Shown here piece after piece: positions 1 through 9,907 of a stretch of 64,000 nt of DNA. The notes under the pieces were generated by a model that worked only from the letters and a program-made list of their open reading frames with translations, did not search any database and was not told where the DNA came from. Source of the stretch: Devosia sp. (GTDB lineage Bacteria > Pseudomonadota > Alphaproteobacteria > Rhizobiales > Devosiaceae); assembly GCF_024707125.1 (NCBI RefSeq), contig NZ_JANQAH010000005.1, forward strand, positions 62,001-126,000. Direction: 5' to 3'. Position 1 is the stretch's first letter, and every line of letters starts with the position of its first letter. Made by a program: the position numbers and the translations under genes.

Positions 1-1401
1 CAACCCAATGCGGCCAAGAACTGGCTGCGCAAGGGTTCTATTGCCGCCTCGCTTTTTTGGCTGACGGTGGGTTGGCTGGTCGTGGCGCTGCTGGCGACCG
101 GCTTCCTGCTGACCGATCTTTATTCGCGGGCGCTCGATACGACGCTGGGGCAGACGCTCGATTTTCATGTCGAAAGCCTTGCCGGTGTTTTGCTGGAAGT
201 GGGTGATCCGCGTGATCCCGACATCGCGCTGGCCGATCCGCGTTTCGATCGGCCGCGATCGGGCTGGTACTGGATTATCCGCGACGGCGACGGGGTGCTG
301 GTCAATCTTTCGACGTCCGTGGTGGGTATAGACCTGCCGCAGCTTTCGGGTTCGCTCGATGAGCAGGGCCGGCGGACGGGCGTGGTGGCGGATGCCTTTG
401 GCACCCAGCTGCGGGTCGTCGAGCGCAGCGTGACCCTTGATGGGGAAACCTATCGTATCGAGGTGGCGGGCAATCTCACCGAAATCCTTGGGTTAGTGGA
501 AGATTTTCGCGGGCAGACTTTTGTCGTGCTCGGGGCGGTGGGCGCCATGCTGGCGATCATGAGCGTGATCGTGGCGCGCTTTGCGTTGCGGCCGATCGAC
601 AGGCTCAGTGCGGCCATCGAAAGCGTTCGCGAGGGCGAAAGCACGGAGATTACCGGGCAATATCCCACTGAAATCGCGCCGCTGGCCGAAGAGGTCAACG
701 AGCTGCTGCGGTCCAATGCGCAGATCATCGAGCGGGCGCGCAATCAGGTGGGCAATCTTGCCCATGGGCTAAAGACGCCGATTGCCGTTCTGCGCAACGA
801 GGCCGCCGCCAAAAAGGGTGCGCTGGCCGATGTGGTGCAGGCCGAGACCGAGAAGATGAGCAATATGGTCTCGACCTATCTCGAACGGGCGCGGCTGGCT
901 GCACGCACGTCCATTGTCGGCAAGAAGGCCGACTCGACCATGATCATGCTGCGCCTGACGCGCGTGATGCGGAAAATCCATCCCGATGTGACGATTGCCT
1001 TCCAGCGGCCGGATGCATCGCTGCCCTGGTTCAGGGGCGACGAGGCCGACCTCGAGGAAATGGCGGGGAACCTCCTCGACAATGCCTGCAAGTGGTCCAA
1101 GGGGCAGGTTGGTGTGCGGCTTTCGAGCGAGCGCAATGCCAAGGGCACGCAATTGCTGATTCGCATCGACGACAACGGGCCCGGACTTTCCGAGGATGAC
1201 GCGCGCAAAGTGTTGCGCCGCGGTGTCAGGCTGGACGAGAAAACGCCGGGATCAGGACTTGGGCTGGATATCGTCAAGGAACTGGTTGATGTCTACGGCG
1301 GAAGCTTGGAGCTCAAGCGTTCCGCGCTTGGCGGGCTTCTGGTTGAACTCCGCCTGCCCACGGCGCGGCTTGGCGGTTTGGTTCGATCCCCTGCGGCCTG
1401 A
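1..1401 (+). CDS. Sensor histidine kinase, FeuQ-like (5' end outside window)
   Basis: The reading frame is open from base 1, so the start lies upstream of the window; a GTG at 67 is in frame but falls inside the first membrane segment. Visible order: membrane segment (bases about 40-120), a periplasmic stretch of about 130 residues, a second membrane segment near 525-590, a HAMP linker (RFALRPIDRL), an H-box LAHGLKTPIAVL carrying the phospho-accepting His, and an ATPase domain with N-box (LLDNACKW), G1 (DDNGPGL) and G2 (GSGLGLDIV). The LAHGLKTP H-box is typical of PhoQ/FeuQ-type kinases. In Rhizobiales feuPQ commonly precedes the ccm (cyc) operon, and ccmIEFH follows 5 kb downstream here, so FeuQ is a reasonable inference. 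A partner response regulator would be expected just left of the window. Confidence 0.85.
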   Translation, partial: QPNAAKNWLRKGSIAASLFWLTVGWLVVALLATGFLLTDLYSRALDTTLGQTLDFHVESLAGVLLEVGDPRDPDIALADPRFDRPRSGWYWIIRDGDGVLVNLSTSVVGIDLPQLSGSLDEQGRRTGVVADAFGTQLRVVERSVTLDGETYRIEVAGNLTEILGLVEDFRGQTFVVLGAVGAMLAIMSVIVARFALRPIDRLSAAIESVREGESTEITGQYPTEIAPLAEEVNELLRSNAQIIERARNQVGNLAHGLKTPIAVLRNEAAAKKGALADVVQAETEKMSNMVSTYLERARLAARTSIVGKKADSTMIMLRLTRVMRKIHPDVTIAFQRPDASLPWFRGDEADLEEMAGNLLDNACKWSKGQVGVRLSSERNAKGTQLLIRIDDNGPGLSEDDARKVLRRGVRLDEKTPGSGLGLDIVKELVDVYGGSLELKRSALGGLLVELRLPTARLGGLVRSPAA

Positions 1402-1460
1402 CGCACTTTCGCCGCATTGGCTCAACAAGTACCGACCATATGCTGAAAAGGTCCATATCG

Positions 1461-1934
1461 ATGAATCGCTTCGCCCTGTTTGCCATGCCAGTTCTTGCTC
1501 TGGTTCTTGCCGGTTGCTCCAGCACCGGGACGAACCAGGTGGCCCAGGCGCCGGTTGTCACCGCTCCCGTCATCGCCCAGCCGCTGGTGGCGAGCTCTGC
1601 CCAGAACGTGCAGCAGGCGCGCCTGACGACCAATATCTCGAACGGTTTCGTTGATCCGGCAGCTCTCGCGGTGATGACCGCCAAGGATCTGAACGAGGCC
1701 AACAGCGCCCAGTTCTATGCCCTGCAGTTCGGCCGCCCCGGCGCCCCGCGCCAGTGGGCCGGTGACAAGGGCACGACCGGTTCGGTTTCCGTGGGCCCCT
1801 ATGTCCGCGTCAACAATCTCGATTGTCGCGACTTCACCCACACGGTCAAGGTCAATGGCCAGGACTATGTGAAGAAGGGTACCGCCTGCCGCGAGCAGAC
1901 CGGTAACTGGAACGTCGTCCAGGGCGCCGCTTAA
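1461..1934 (+). CDS. Lipoprotein with RT0821/Lpp0805-type surface domain
   Basis: A 157-residue secreted lipoprotein. The ATG at 1461 is preferred over the in-frame ATG at 1440 because AAAAGG lies about 10 bases before it and the signal peptide begins there. The lipobox LVLAGC puts the lipidated Cys at about residue 19. After an Ala/Val/Gln-rich linker, the C-terminal half has the pattern CRDFTHTV...GQDYVKKGTACR near the end, characteristic of the RT0821/Lpp0805 (17-kDa antigen-like) surface family. It is probably anchored in the inner leaflet of the outer membrane; its function is unknown. Confidence 0.75.
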   Translation: MNRFALFAMPVLALVLAGCSSTGTNQVAQAPVVTAPVIAQPLVASSAQNVQQARLTTNISNGFVDPAALAVMTAKDLNEANSAQFYALQFGRPGAPRQWAGDKGTTGSVSVGPYVRVNNLDCRDFTHTVKVNGQDYVKKGTACREQTGNWNVVQGAA

Positions 1935-2018
1935 CGACAAGTCCGTGCTCGGCAGTTAAGGATTGTTTACCTGCGGGCGGTAGGCTCGCGGTAAACACCC
2001 CTCTGACCGATAGTATTG

Positions 2019-3231
2019 ATGACACAGCTTGCCAACCGCGCGGACGTGAGTGCGTCGGCCCCGACAAACTCGGGGGCCGCCGCCACCAGAGCTTCAGGGC
2101 CGTTCTGCGGCCTCATCGATGCCGTTCTCGTGCAGGAACCGGTTATCGAGAATTTCCCCGGATCGGTGAATGCCGAGGAGGCCCAGGCCATATGGGTCTG
2201 GGTGACGCGCGATCTCTGCAGCGATATCTTTGCGCCGGAAAAGCTGAGCAACGGCACGCTGACGGCCGCCGATGTGGAAGCGGCCATGCCCGAAATCCTC
2301 GGCCGCATGAAGGCCGGGCTGGCTCAGGGGCAGGCGGATGCCGAGGGCGCGCGGCGCCTTTCCGCGCAGCTCGGTCGCGAAGATGCGCGGCACCATCTGC
2401 CAACCGTGATGCTGGCTTTGCGAAATCGGGCGCTCTTGGGCAAAGCCCAGGCTTTTGGCAAGGCGACCAATACGATTTCCGACGAGACGGCGCTCGGCAC
2501 GGCCATGCAGGCCATGCCGCTGCAGGATCCCGCTCTCGCCGCGCTGGTCTTCCAGGCGGCCCTGGGGCAAGGTGGCGCAGCCGACCAAACTCATTCTCGC
2601 CGCGATCAAGGTTTCAGGCGCCGCGACCGAAGTATCGGTGCGTCGTGCGGGTCTTGGCCCGCTGATCGATGCCTGCGTGTCGCATGCGCAAAACCAGTTG
2701 CGGTTCTTCCAGGCCATCGGCCCCTTTGCCGATATCGACCTGATCTGCCGGGCGCTCGAGCGCTTCCACAAACTGGTGCGCGCCCTGACCGGCTATCTCG
2801 AATTCTCCCGCGGAAGCCAGGCGACGGCGGTGCTCTCTGCCATCACCAAGCATGTCTCGGATCGCATCGAACCGCGGCTCAAGGAGGTCGTGACCGATCT
2901 CAACCAGGCCATGCGCCGGCGCGAAAACTCCGATCGGCTCGATACCGACAAGCTGCTGGCGGCGGTGGGCGGCATCTATCTGCTGGCCACGGTCCGCGAT
3001 TGCCGCGATTCCCTGGCGCTCAATACGGTCTACGAACAGGCCTGGCACCAGTCGGGGCAGGCGCTCGAAATTCACATCCAGCGCAATATGGAACTCTTCA
3101 AGGAAAACCCGGACGACGCCAATACCATTGCGCGCCTCGATGCGGTGATCCAGATGGCGCAGGTGCGCTTCTCGCCCGAATATGCCGAAACGCTGAAGCG
3201 CGCGCGGCAGGCGGCCGAACGCCGGAACTAG
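2019..3231 (+). CDS. Helical hypothetical protein, interrupted by a +1 frameshift
   Basis: I do not recognise a family. The 5' part (ATG 2019) reads to about 2564 and the rest continues in another frame to the TAG at 3229-3231. Removing one G from the GGGG run at 2564-2567 joins FQAALG to KVAQPTKLILAAIKVSG and yields about 403 residues without stops. The protein is predicted mostly alpha-helical, with no signal peptide or membrane segment, and the second half is rich in charged heptad-like stretches. Its stop codon shares the tetranucleotide CTAG with the stop of the convergent gene on the minus strand. A sequencing insertion is likelier than decay, because both halves keep normal codon use. 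Confidence 0.6.
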
Positions 3232-5174
3232 GTTTCCACCTCGGCCGGGATTGCTTGGCCAAGATCTCGTACCACCACATTGCGGACCGAAGCGACAACG
3301 AGCGCTTCGGTTTTTCCGTCTCTGGTGCGCAGCACGACGCCGACGGCGCGGCGCGGATCGGTGACATCTTCCCCCTCGAAAATCAGGGCGCCGCTGCCCA
3401 GCTGGCGTGACGGGTCGTGGCGCAGCGTCTTTACGGCGGCGTCGTGACCAAAGCGGTCGGCGAGATAGGTTGGGACCGTCGCCATATTTTCTGAGGCGGG
3501 TGGGCGCGGCGGTTCGGCGCGTGTCAAAGGCACGAGGGCCACGCGCTCCTGGGCGACCACGCCGGCTGACTCTGGCGGGATGAGGCCAATGCCCACGCCG
3601 GCGCAGATGGCGCCGATGGAGAGCGGTTGCGGGGCTTCGGAGAGAACGCGGACAGGCCCGCTACGGGGGCCGCGGAAAATACTCGTCCAGCGGCGGCGCG
3701 GTGGCGGGGCTGGGCGCAGCATCAATGTGTTGTCGGCATCGAGATAGGTGGGGGCGGGCGCGTTTTCGCTGTCGCCCACATGCATCTGCCGGTCGGGCGT
3801 TTCATAAAAAGCATCGATGACGGGATCGTCGACACCAAGGCCTGGGCGGCCAAGCAGGCGATCGACGGCATGGATCCCGCTGGTGACGCAGCCACGACGG
3901 GTAAAATGCCCAGCGGCGGAGCCGGCAAGCACCAGGCCCGGTACTTCCCCGATGGGTTCGAGGCGCTCCCTCCGAACATTCCAACGGCTCTGGCCACCGG
4001 CGAGGTGCCAAAGCGTCAGGTCTGGCTGCCAGCCGCCGCAGAGCACCAGCCGGTCGACGGAGGTGGGTTCGCCATGCGGGAGTTCCACCGAGAGGCGGCC
4101 TGCCGGGCCGGGTGTGACGGCGAGCGGAACAGTGCCCGGAAACTGTCTGAAGCCGTAGGCCTTGCAAAACTCGATATAGCGCGAGCTGGCATGGTCGCGA
4201 CCATCAAGGATGCGATCGAGGGTCGTGCCGCTTTCAGCGAGCAGGGTGGCGAGGCGATAGGCGGGATTGCCCGAAGTGGCGAGGAGCCAGGACTGGCCCG
4301 GCCAGATGCCATAGCGATAGGCGAGCTCGAATGCGTCCTGCGCCCCCACTATCCCGGGCAGCCTATTGCCCGGCAGCACGGGCAGGCGCTCGAAGGCGCC
4401 GGTGGCGAGGATAATGTAACGCGCGGGCAAGTCGACGACCTGGCCTTCGACGCGCTCGCCGCTGATATCGAGCTGGTGTACGCGCACGATGCCCTCGCCT
4501 ATGGCAAATACCTCGGCATGGGTGAGAACCCTGATCGTGTGATTGGCGGCGACTTCGGCTGCGAGCGCGGCGACATTTTCCTCTGGCGTGCTTTCGCCGT
4601 CCTGCGTGCCGAATAGGCCCGAATGTCCGCCCAGATGCGGGCTCGCTTCGATAAGCGTGACCTTGAGGCCCGCATGGGCGCCGGCAAGCGCTGCGGCCAT
4701 GCCGGCAACGCCGCCACCGACAATTATGAGATCGGTCGGCTCAGCCTCCCGGCCGCGAATGGATCGCCACGGGCGTACGAGACTGTTGGGCGTGTCGAGC
4801 GAAAGCCCCAGCGTTCGTCCGGGTTGAAAGAGGCGCGCGAAAAGGCCGGGCCCAGGACCTTCGGCGATGATGCGATATTCGGCGCCGTCCCGCGCTGGCG
4901 TGCGCTCCATGGGGAGAGCATGTGCGGGCGCGTTGGCCTTGGCAGCATAGGCAATGGCGGGGGCGGCGCTGGCGCGGAGGCCGAGCGGCTGGCCCGCATG
5001 GATCCCGATCGTGTCGACGCCCGCGGCCAGCAAAGCGCTGAGGACAGTGTCACCCTGAAAGCCGGGCGTGACACGCCCATTGATGGTGAACCTGATCGGG
5101 CGGCTCCGGTCGATATGCGCGCCGGAAAGGCCCTTGCCGGTGGTGGCGGGCAGGCGATTGGTCTGTGGCCTCAT
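3228..5174 (-). CDS. FAD/NAD-dependent oxidoreductase, sarcosine-oxidase-alpha/HcnB-like
   Basis: 648 residues. The N-terminus (about 25-110) resembles the ferredoxin-like head of sarcosine oxidase alpha and opine oxidase A subunits (FTINGRV...GDTVLSALLAAGV) but lacks iron-sulfur cysteines there. A Rossmann FAD motif follows (DLIIVGGGVAGMAAA, about 150-165), then a second ATG motif region (ARYIILATGAFERLP) and an NAD(P)-binding part. The C-terminal ~150 residues (LSIGAICAGVGIGLIPPESAG onward) have no GcvT domain, so this is shorter than a classical 1000-residue SoxA. It starts inside the last codons of the upstream gene (4-bp overlap), so the two products are likely one heteromeric dehydrogenase or oxidase for an amine or imino acid. 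The substrate cannot be told from sequence. Confidence 0.7.
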   Translation of the reverse strand: MRPQTNRLPATTGKGLSGAHIDRSRPIRFTINGRVTPGFQGDTVLSALLAAGVDTIGIHAGQPLGLRASAAPAIAYAAKANAPAHALPMERTPARDGAEYRIIAEGPGPGLFARLFQPGRTLGLSLDTPNSLVRPWRSIRGREAEPTDLIIVGGGVAGMAAALAGAHAGLKVTLIEASPHLGGHSGLFGTQDGESTPEENVAALAAEVAANHTIRVLTHAEVFAIGEGIVRVHQLDISGERVEGQVVDLPARYIILATGAFERLPVLPGNRLPGIVGAQDAFELAYRYGIWPGQSWLLATSGNPAYRLATLLAESGTTLDRILDGRDHASSRYIEFCKAYGFRQFPGTVPLAVTPGPAGRLSVELPHGEPTSVDRLVLCGGWQPDLTLWHLAGGQSRWNVRRERLEPIGEVPGLVLAGSAAGHFTRRGCVTSGIHAVDRLLGRPGLGVDDPVIDAFYETPDRQMHVGDSENAPAPTYLDADNTLMLRPAPPPRRRWTSIFRGPRSGPVRVLSEAPQPLSIGAICAGVGIGLIPPESAGVVAQERVALVPLTRAEPPRPPASENMATVPTYLADRFGHDAAVKTLRHDPSRQLGSGALIFEGEDVTDPRRAVGVVLRTRDGKTEALVVASVRNVVVRDLGQAIPAEVET

Positions 5175-6247
5175 GCCGCCTGCTCTTCGATCCGGAAATT
5201 GAATTCAGCAACGGAGCTGCCGAGGCCGCGCTTGTCGGCGCGGCGCGCTTCGCACCATTCGGTTTCGTCACTGCTGGCTTCTCCCGCAAGCCAACGCGCC
5301 AGAATGGGCGCCATAAAGGCTCCGATCGGACCAAGGCCCGTGAGAATGAGCGGTCCGTCGGCAGTGACGGGGCCGAGGAGTGGCGCACCATCGCTTGGAG
5401 ACAGGATTTCGTATCCGACCTGGCCGACCTGCTGCAATTGGCCGGCTTCGGCCAGCAGCGTGGCGAGCTGACCGGAGAATGAGCCGAGATTGCCCGGACC
5501 CATGGCGGCCATGCCGCCTTCCTCGTGCTGGACGAGAATGGTGCCGCTATCGAGCTGGACCATGATCGGACCGGCGAGGTGGCGGCTTGATGCAGTCAGC
5601 ACGGTGGCGTGGGGGCGGCGCAGCAATTGAGCAGGCCATTGCCAGCCTGGCAGGGCATGGAGAATGGATGAGTCATCGACCAGAATGGCGCGGCGGGCGA
5701 CCAGCACCTCGTCGTCTGCCTTGATCGCGGTAGCGCCGCCGGGCGCCATCGTAGCCGCTTCGGGGCCAAAGCGACGAACGCCAAGTTCACCGAGCCAGGT
5801 TTCAAGAGCAGGCCCGAAGCCGGGACGATGAATGGTCACAGCATCGTTGATGCGCAGGGCGGCACGATCGGCGCCGATCTTTGCCGGCGGCACGGTTTCG
5901 AGGATCATGCCGTGGGCGCGGGCCATATGGGAGAAATGGCCGAGGGCTTCGCGGGCAGCCAGACCATCGGCAAAGAAGATCGGATCGACGCGGCGTAGCG
6001 CCTGTCGCCCGCCGATCCTGGTGATGAGCTTGGAAATATCGGGCAAGGCGGCTGTCAGCAGCGCCCAGGTTTCGGGCCGGGTGACCGGTGCGACCGAAAT
6101 ATCGAGCGTGCGCGGCAGGCGATAGCGCGCCTGCGCATCACCCACCATCACAACCCTACGCTTGTGGCGGCTCGCGAGCAGACCGGCAACCAGCCCGGCC
6201 AAGGGGCTCGATCCGAAAACGGCAAAGTCCACCTGCGTGTCGGTCAT
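5171..6247 (-). CDS. Small FAD-dependent oxidoreductase partner subunit
   Basis: 358 residues beginning VDFAVFGSSPLAGLVAGLLA, a degenerate FAD-binding Rossmann loop. Later come a central region with an ILVDDSSILHALPGWQWP segment and a C-terminal flavoprotein signature (GYEILSPSDGAPLLGPVT...PLILTGLGPIGAFMAPILARWLAG) resembling the end of SoxB/DAO-family proteins, where Gly-rich loops close the FAD site. It is the first gene of a two-gene minus-strand unit whose members overlap by 4 bp. The pair is divergent from ccmI, with 137 bases between the starts. Family assignment is moderately sure; the reaction is unknown. Confidence 0.62.
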   Translation of the reverse strand: MTDTQVDFAVFGSSPLAGLVAGLLASRHKRRVVMVGDAQARYRLPRTLDISVAPVTRPETWALLTAALPDISKLITRIGGRQALRRVDPIFFADGLAAREALGHFSHMARAHGMILETVPPAKIGADRAALRINDAVTIHRPGFGPALETWLGELGVRRFGPEAATMAPGGATAIKADDEVLVARRAILVDDSSILHALPGWQWPAQLLRRPHATVLTASSRHLAGPIMVQLDSGTILVQHEEGGMAAMGPGNLGSFSGQLATLLAEAGQLQQVGQVGYEILSPSDGAPLLGPVTADGPLILTGLGPIGAFMAPILARWLAGEASSDETEWCEARRADKRGLGSSVAEFNFRIEEQAA

Positions 6248-6384
6248 GCCCTCAAACCCCTGCGACGAGCCGCCGCTGTGGCAATGCGTCCACAGCGAAC
6301 ACGCGGGTTTTGATGGTTTTTCGCCGCAATGGGCTTATAGAGAACCCAACCTTGCTCGTTGAGGAAAGCAAGCGTTTGGGGCCC

Positions 6385-7464
6385 ATGATTTTCTGGTTGA
6401 TCGCCATTGCAGTCACCGCCATTGCCTGCGCCGCGTTGTTGTACGCGGGGCGCGGTCGCGTGGTCAACGTGAGCGCCGCCGAAAGCGCTGATGCCAACAG
6501 CCATTTCCGCCTTGTGCTGGCTGGGATCGACGCCGATCTCGCCGCCGGCAAGATCGGGGCCGAGGAAGCCGTGGGCGCCAGGGGCGAACTGGCCCGCGAA
6601 ATGCTGCGCGCCAAGGCCGAGGCTGGGCCACAGGCCACGCACGAAATCGGTCGGGGTACGCTGCTTTCGGGCCTCGGTCTCGTCGCCGCATTGGCGCTTG
6701 GTCTCTATGCCTTTCTTGGCAATCCGAACCTGCCCGGCCAACCGTTTGCCGGGCGCGCCGACGTGGCCGCCCAGAACATGGACCTGGGCGCTGCTATCGC
6801 GCGCATTGAGGAACGGCTGACGGCCGATCCCGATGATCTGCGCGGCTGGACCGTGCTGGCGCCCGCATTGCTGGAAGTTGGCCGCTTCGCCGAGGCTGCG
6901 AATGCCTATGGCCGCATCATTGATCTCTCGGAACCAACCGCTCAATTGCTGACCGATCGGGCGGAGGCGCTGTTGCTGGCCGCCGATGGCGCAGGGTCGG
7001 AAGAGGCCATGGGGCTCTTGCGTACCGCCGCCGAGATGGACGCGAGCCATGTGCAGTCGCGCCTTTACCTTGGCGCCGAACTGACGCGCACCGGCCAATA
7101 TGACGACGCCGTTCGCTTCTGGCAGGCGGCCATCGATCTGGCGCAGGGCGATGAACCCTGGTTGCAGGCTGCCCAGCAGGGGCTCGCCGTGGCAGAGAAC
7201 GACGGTGTCGATACGACTGCGCTGGATCAAGCAGAGATGATCCGAGGCATGGTAGAGAGCTTGTCCACGCGCCTCTATGCTGATGGCGGAACTGTCGAAG
7301 AGTGGTCGCAACTGGTGCGCTCCTACATCGTGCTTGGCGATCTGCCCAATGCGCAGATTGCCTATGACGGGGCGGTAGCTGCCTATCCCGCGGCCTTTGA
7401 TCGAGGCGAGCTCGACAGCATGGCGCTGGCCGCTGGCCTGAAACTCAATGGAGCTGAGCAATGA
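6385..7464 (+). CDS. ccmI: Cytochrome c maturation protein CcmI (CycH)
   Basis: 359 residues from the ATG at 6385; longer in-frame starts upstream would put arginine-rich sequence before the membrane anchor. The N-terminus is a membrane segment (MIFWLIAIAVTAIACAALLY), followed by a cytoplasmic region, a second membrane segment near 120 (LLSGLGLVAALALGLYAFL) and periplasmic TPR-like repeats (RIEERLTADPDDLRGWTVLAPALLEVG). CcmI presents apocytochrome c to the CcmF/H haem-ligation complex. It is the first gene of ccmI-E-F-H, where every junction is a 4-bp start/stop overlap, so the four are almost certainly co-transcribed and translationally coupled. Confidence 0.9.
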   Translation: MIFWLIAIAVTAIACAALLYAGRGRVVNVSAAESADANSHFRLVLAGIDADLAAGKIGAEEAVGARGELAREMLRAKAEAGPQATHEIGRGTLLSGLGLVAALALGLYAFLGNPNLPGQPFAGRADVAAQNMDLGAAIARIEERLTADPDDLRGWTVLAPALLEVGRFAEAANAYGRIIDLSEPTAQLLTDRAEALLLAADGAGSEEAMGLLRTAAEMDASHVQSRLYLGAELTRTGQYDDAVRFWQAAIDLAQGDEPWLQAAQQGLAVAENDGVDTTALDQAEMIRGMVESLSTRLYADGGTVEEWSQLVRSYIVLGDLPNAQIAYDGAVAAYPAAFDRGELDSMALAAGLKLNGAEQ

Positions 7465-7937
7465 CCATGCCGTCTGCTGTTCGCCGCAAAGGATGGTCGC
7501 GCAAGCAAAAGCGCCTGGCTGTCATTGCCGGGCTGGGCGTGGTTCTGGTGATTGCCGCCGCGCTGGTGCTGACGGCGCTGCGCGACCAGATCGTGTTCTT
7601 TTATTCTCCGACCGATGTTCAGACGCGTGGCGTCGAACCCGGTCATCCCATTCGGCTCGGCGGTCTCGTCAAGGACGGCAGCTGGGTGCGCGAGGGGCAG
7701 TCGAACACTTTCGTCGTGACCGATGGCGCGACTGAGATAGCGGCGCATTATGTCGGCATCCTGCCCGACCTGTTCCGCGAAGGGCAGGGCGTCGTCGCCG
7801 AGGGCGCGATTGGCCCCGATGGCAGCTTTGTCGCCACCAATGTGCTGGCCAAGCACGATGAAAACTACCTGCCGCGTGAAGTCGTCGATGCGCTGAAGGC
7901 GCAGGGCGAATGGCGGCCGGAGACTGCGACGCCGTGA
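7461..7937 (+). CDS. ccmE: Cytochrome c haem chaperone CcmE
   Basis: 158 residues with an N-terminal basic stretch (RRKGWSRKQKR), one membrane anchor (about 20-40) and a periplasmic OB-fold. The C-terminal motif LAKHDENYLP contains the haem-linking His132 and Tyr136 expected for CcmE, which carries haem covalently from CcmCD to CcmF. The ATG overlaps the ccmI stop (ATGA). Length and motif agree with the family, so the call is firm. Confidence 0.96.
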   Translation: MTMPSAVRRKGWSRKQKRLAVIAGLGVVLVIAAALVLTALRDQIVFFYSPTDVQTRGVEPGHPIRLGGLVKDGSWVREGQSNTFVVTDGATEIAAHYVGILPDLFREGQGVVAEGAIGPDGSFVATNVLAKHDENYLPREVVDALKAQGEWRPETATP

Positions 7938-9907
7938 GCATCGAAGTTGGCCATTTTGCCCTGATCCTGGCTTGTGCCATCGCCACCGTTTCGGCGCTGG
8001 CCGGTCTGTTGTTGTGGCGCAGCGGCCAGCGTCTGGCGCAGGTGCTGGCGCAGGCTTCCATACTGCAATTCGTGCTGGTGGCCGTGGCCTTCCTGGCTGT
8101 GGTCCAGGCCTTTGTGGTTTCGGATTTTTCGCTGAAGCTGGCGGTCGACAATTCGCATTCGCTGAAACCACTGATCTTCAAGATCTCCGGCGTCTGGGGC
8201 AATCACGAAGGTTCACTCCTGCTCTGGATTCTGATTCTTGTGCTGTTCGGCGCGCTGGTGGCGGCCTTTGGCCGGCGCTTGCCGGCTGACCTGCTCAATC
8301 TGGTGCTGGGCGCGCAGAGCCTGCTCGTCGCCGCTTTCGGCGGTTTCACGCTCTTTACCTCAAATCCCTTCGCCCGGATGTCGCCGCCGCCACTGGAAGG
8401 TTCGGACCTCAATCCCATCCTTCAGGATATCGGCCTCGCCATTCATCCTCCGCTCCTCTATGCGGGCTATGTCGGCTTTTCGATCTGCTTCTCCTTCGCG
8501 ATGGCCGCGTTGATTTCGGGCCGCATCGATCAGGCCTGGGCGCGCTGGGTGCGACCGTGGACCATGCTGAGCTGGGTCTTCCTCACCCTCGGCATCGCCA
8601 TGGGCTCTTACTGGGCCTATTACGAACTCGGCTGGGGCGGCTGGTGGTTCTGGGACCCGGTCGAAAATGCCAGCTTCATGCCCTGGCTCGCCGGCACGGC
8701 GCTGCTGCATTCGGCGCTGGTGATGGAGAAGCGCAATGCGCTGAAAATCTGGACGATCTTTCTGTCCATCATCACCTTTTCGCTGTCGCTGCTCGGCACC
8801 TTCCTCGTGCGCTCGGGCATTCTGACCTCGGTCCATACTTTTGCCAGCGACCCCACGCGCGGCCTCGTCATCCTGACCATTCTGGCCGTGCTCATCGGTG
8901 GCGCCTTCCTGCTTTTTGCCCTGCGGGCAAGCAGCCTGCGGCAAGGCGGGCTTTTTGCGCCCATCAGTCGCGAGGGCGCGCTCATTCTCAACAACCTGTT
9001 CCTCGCCACGGCTGTGGGTGCGGTACTTGTCGGCACGCTCTATCCGTTGCTGCTCGATGCTTTGGCGGGTACGACGATTTCGGTCGGTGCGCCCTTCTTC
9101 AATCTCACCTTCGGCGCGCTGATGGCGCCGCTCCTGCTCGTACTGCCCTTTGGGCCATTGTTGCCCTGGAAGCGGGCTGATCTCGTTGCTGCCGGACAGC
9201 GATTGGTGGGCGCGGCGGGCCTCGCCATTTTCCTCACCATTCTGGTTTCGGCTCTTGGCGGCATTTCGATTTCGCTGGCTCCGCTCGGGCTGTTGCTCGG
9301 CTTCTGGGTGACGTTTGGCGCCTTCGCCGAATTGATCGAGCGCGGGCGCATAGGTCGCATTCCGGTCGGCGAAAGCGTTCGTCGCCTTGTTGGCCTGCCG
9401 CGCACCATCTGGTCGACGGCGCTCGGCCATATGGGGCTGGGCCTGACGGTTCTCGGCATCGTCTCGGTCACCGCCTGGGAAACCGAACTAGTGACGACGC
9501 TCAATCCGGGCGAGACGGCAGAACTCAGCGGCTATTCCCTTGCCTTCGATAGTTTCGAGCAAATCCCAGGGCCGAACTACATGGCCGACACCGGACATTT
9601 CACCGTCACCGCTCCGGGCGGCGGCACCAAAACGCTGGAGGCTGAGCGTCGCACCTATGTGGCGAGCGGCATGCCGACAACTGAAGCGGCCATCGAAACC
9701 TACGGCCTGTCGCAGTTTTATCTGCAACTGGGCGAGCCGCTCGACAACACCCATGTCGTCCGCATCTGGTACAAGCCCTATATCCTGCTGATCTGGATCG
9801 GCGCCCTGGTCATGGCCGGCGCCGGCGTGCTTTCGCTGACCGACCGGCGCCTCCGCGTAGGCGCGCCGCAGCGGGCGGCGAAGCAAGTCATGGAGCCGGC
9901 GGAATGA
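7934..9907 (+). CDS. ccmF: Haem lyase CcmF
   Basis: 657 residues from the GTG at 7934, which overlaps the ccmE TGA (GTGA); an in-frame earlier start at 7910 would lie inside ccmE. A multi-pass membrane protein with the haem-handling tryptophan-rich motif [12 protein letters not shown] near residues 235-246 and a large periplasmic loop near the C-terminus (about 520-625). CcmF with CcmH and CcmI attaches haem to CXXCH motifs of apocytochromes. A likely client, cytochrome c', is encoded at 55705 in this same window. Confidence 0.95.
   Translation: MSIEVGHFALILACAIATVSALAGLLLWRSGQRLAQVLAQASILQFVLVAVAFLAVVQAFVVSDFSLKLAVDNSHSLKPLIFKISGVWGNHEGSLLLWILILVLFGALVAAFGRRLPADLLNLVLGAQSLLVAAFGGFTLFTSNPFARMSPPPLEGSDLNPILQDIGLAIHPPLLYAGYVGFSICFSFAMAALISGRIDQAWARWVRPWTMLSWVFLTLGIAMGSYWAYYELGWGGWWFWDPVENASFMPWLAGTALLHSALVMEKRNALKIWTIFLSIITFSLSLLGTFLVRSGILTSVHTFASDPTRGLVILTILAVLIGGAFLLFALRASSLRQGGLFAPISREGALILNNLFLATAVGAVLVGTLYPLLLDALAGTTISVGAPFFNLTFGALMAPLLLVLPFGPLLPWKRADLVAAGQRLVGAAGLAIFLTILVSALGGISISLAPLGLLLGFWVTFGAFAELIERGRIGRIPVGESVRRLVGLPRTIWSTALGHMGLGLTVLGIVSVTAWETELVTTLNPGETAELSGYSLAFDSFEQIPGPNYMADTGHFTVTAPGGGTKTLEAERRTYVASGMPTTEAAIETYGLSQFYLQLGEPLDNTHVVRIWYKPYILLIWIGALVMAGAGVLSLTDRRLRVGAPQRAAKQVMEPAE

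Noticed and set aside
6300-6345. Sigma-70-like promoter (TTGATG ... TATAGA) before ccmI
   Set aside because: The spacer would be 19-20 bases, too long for a confident call.
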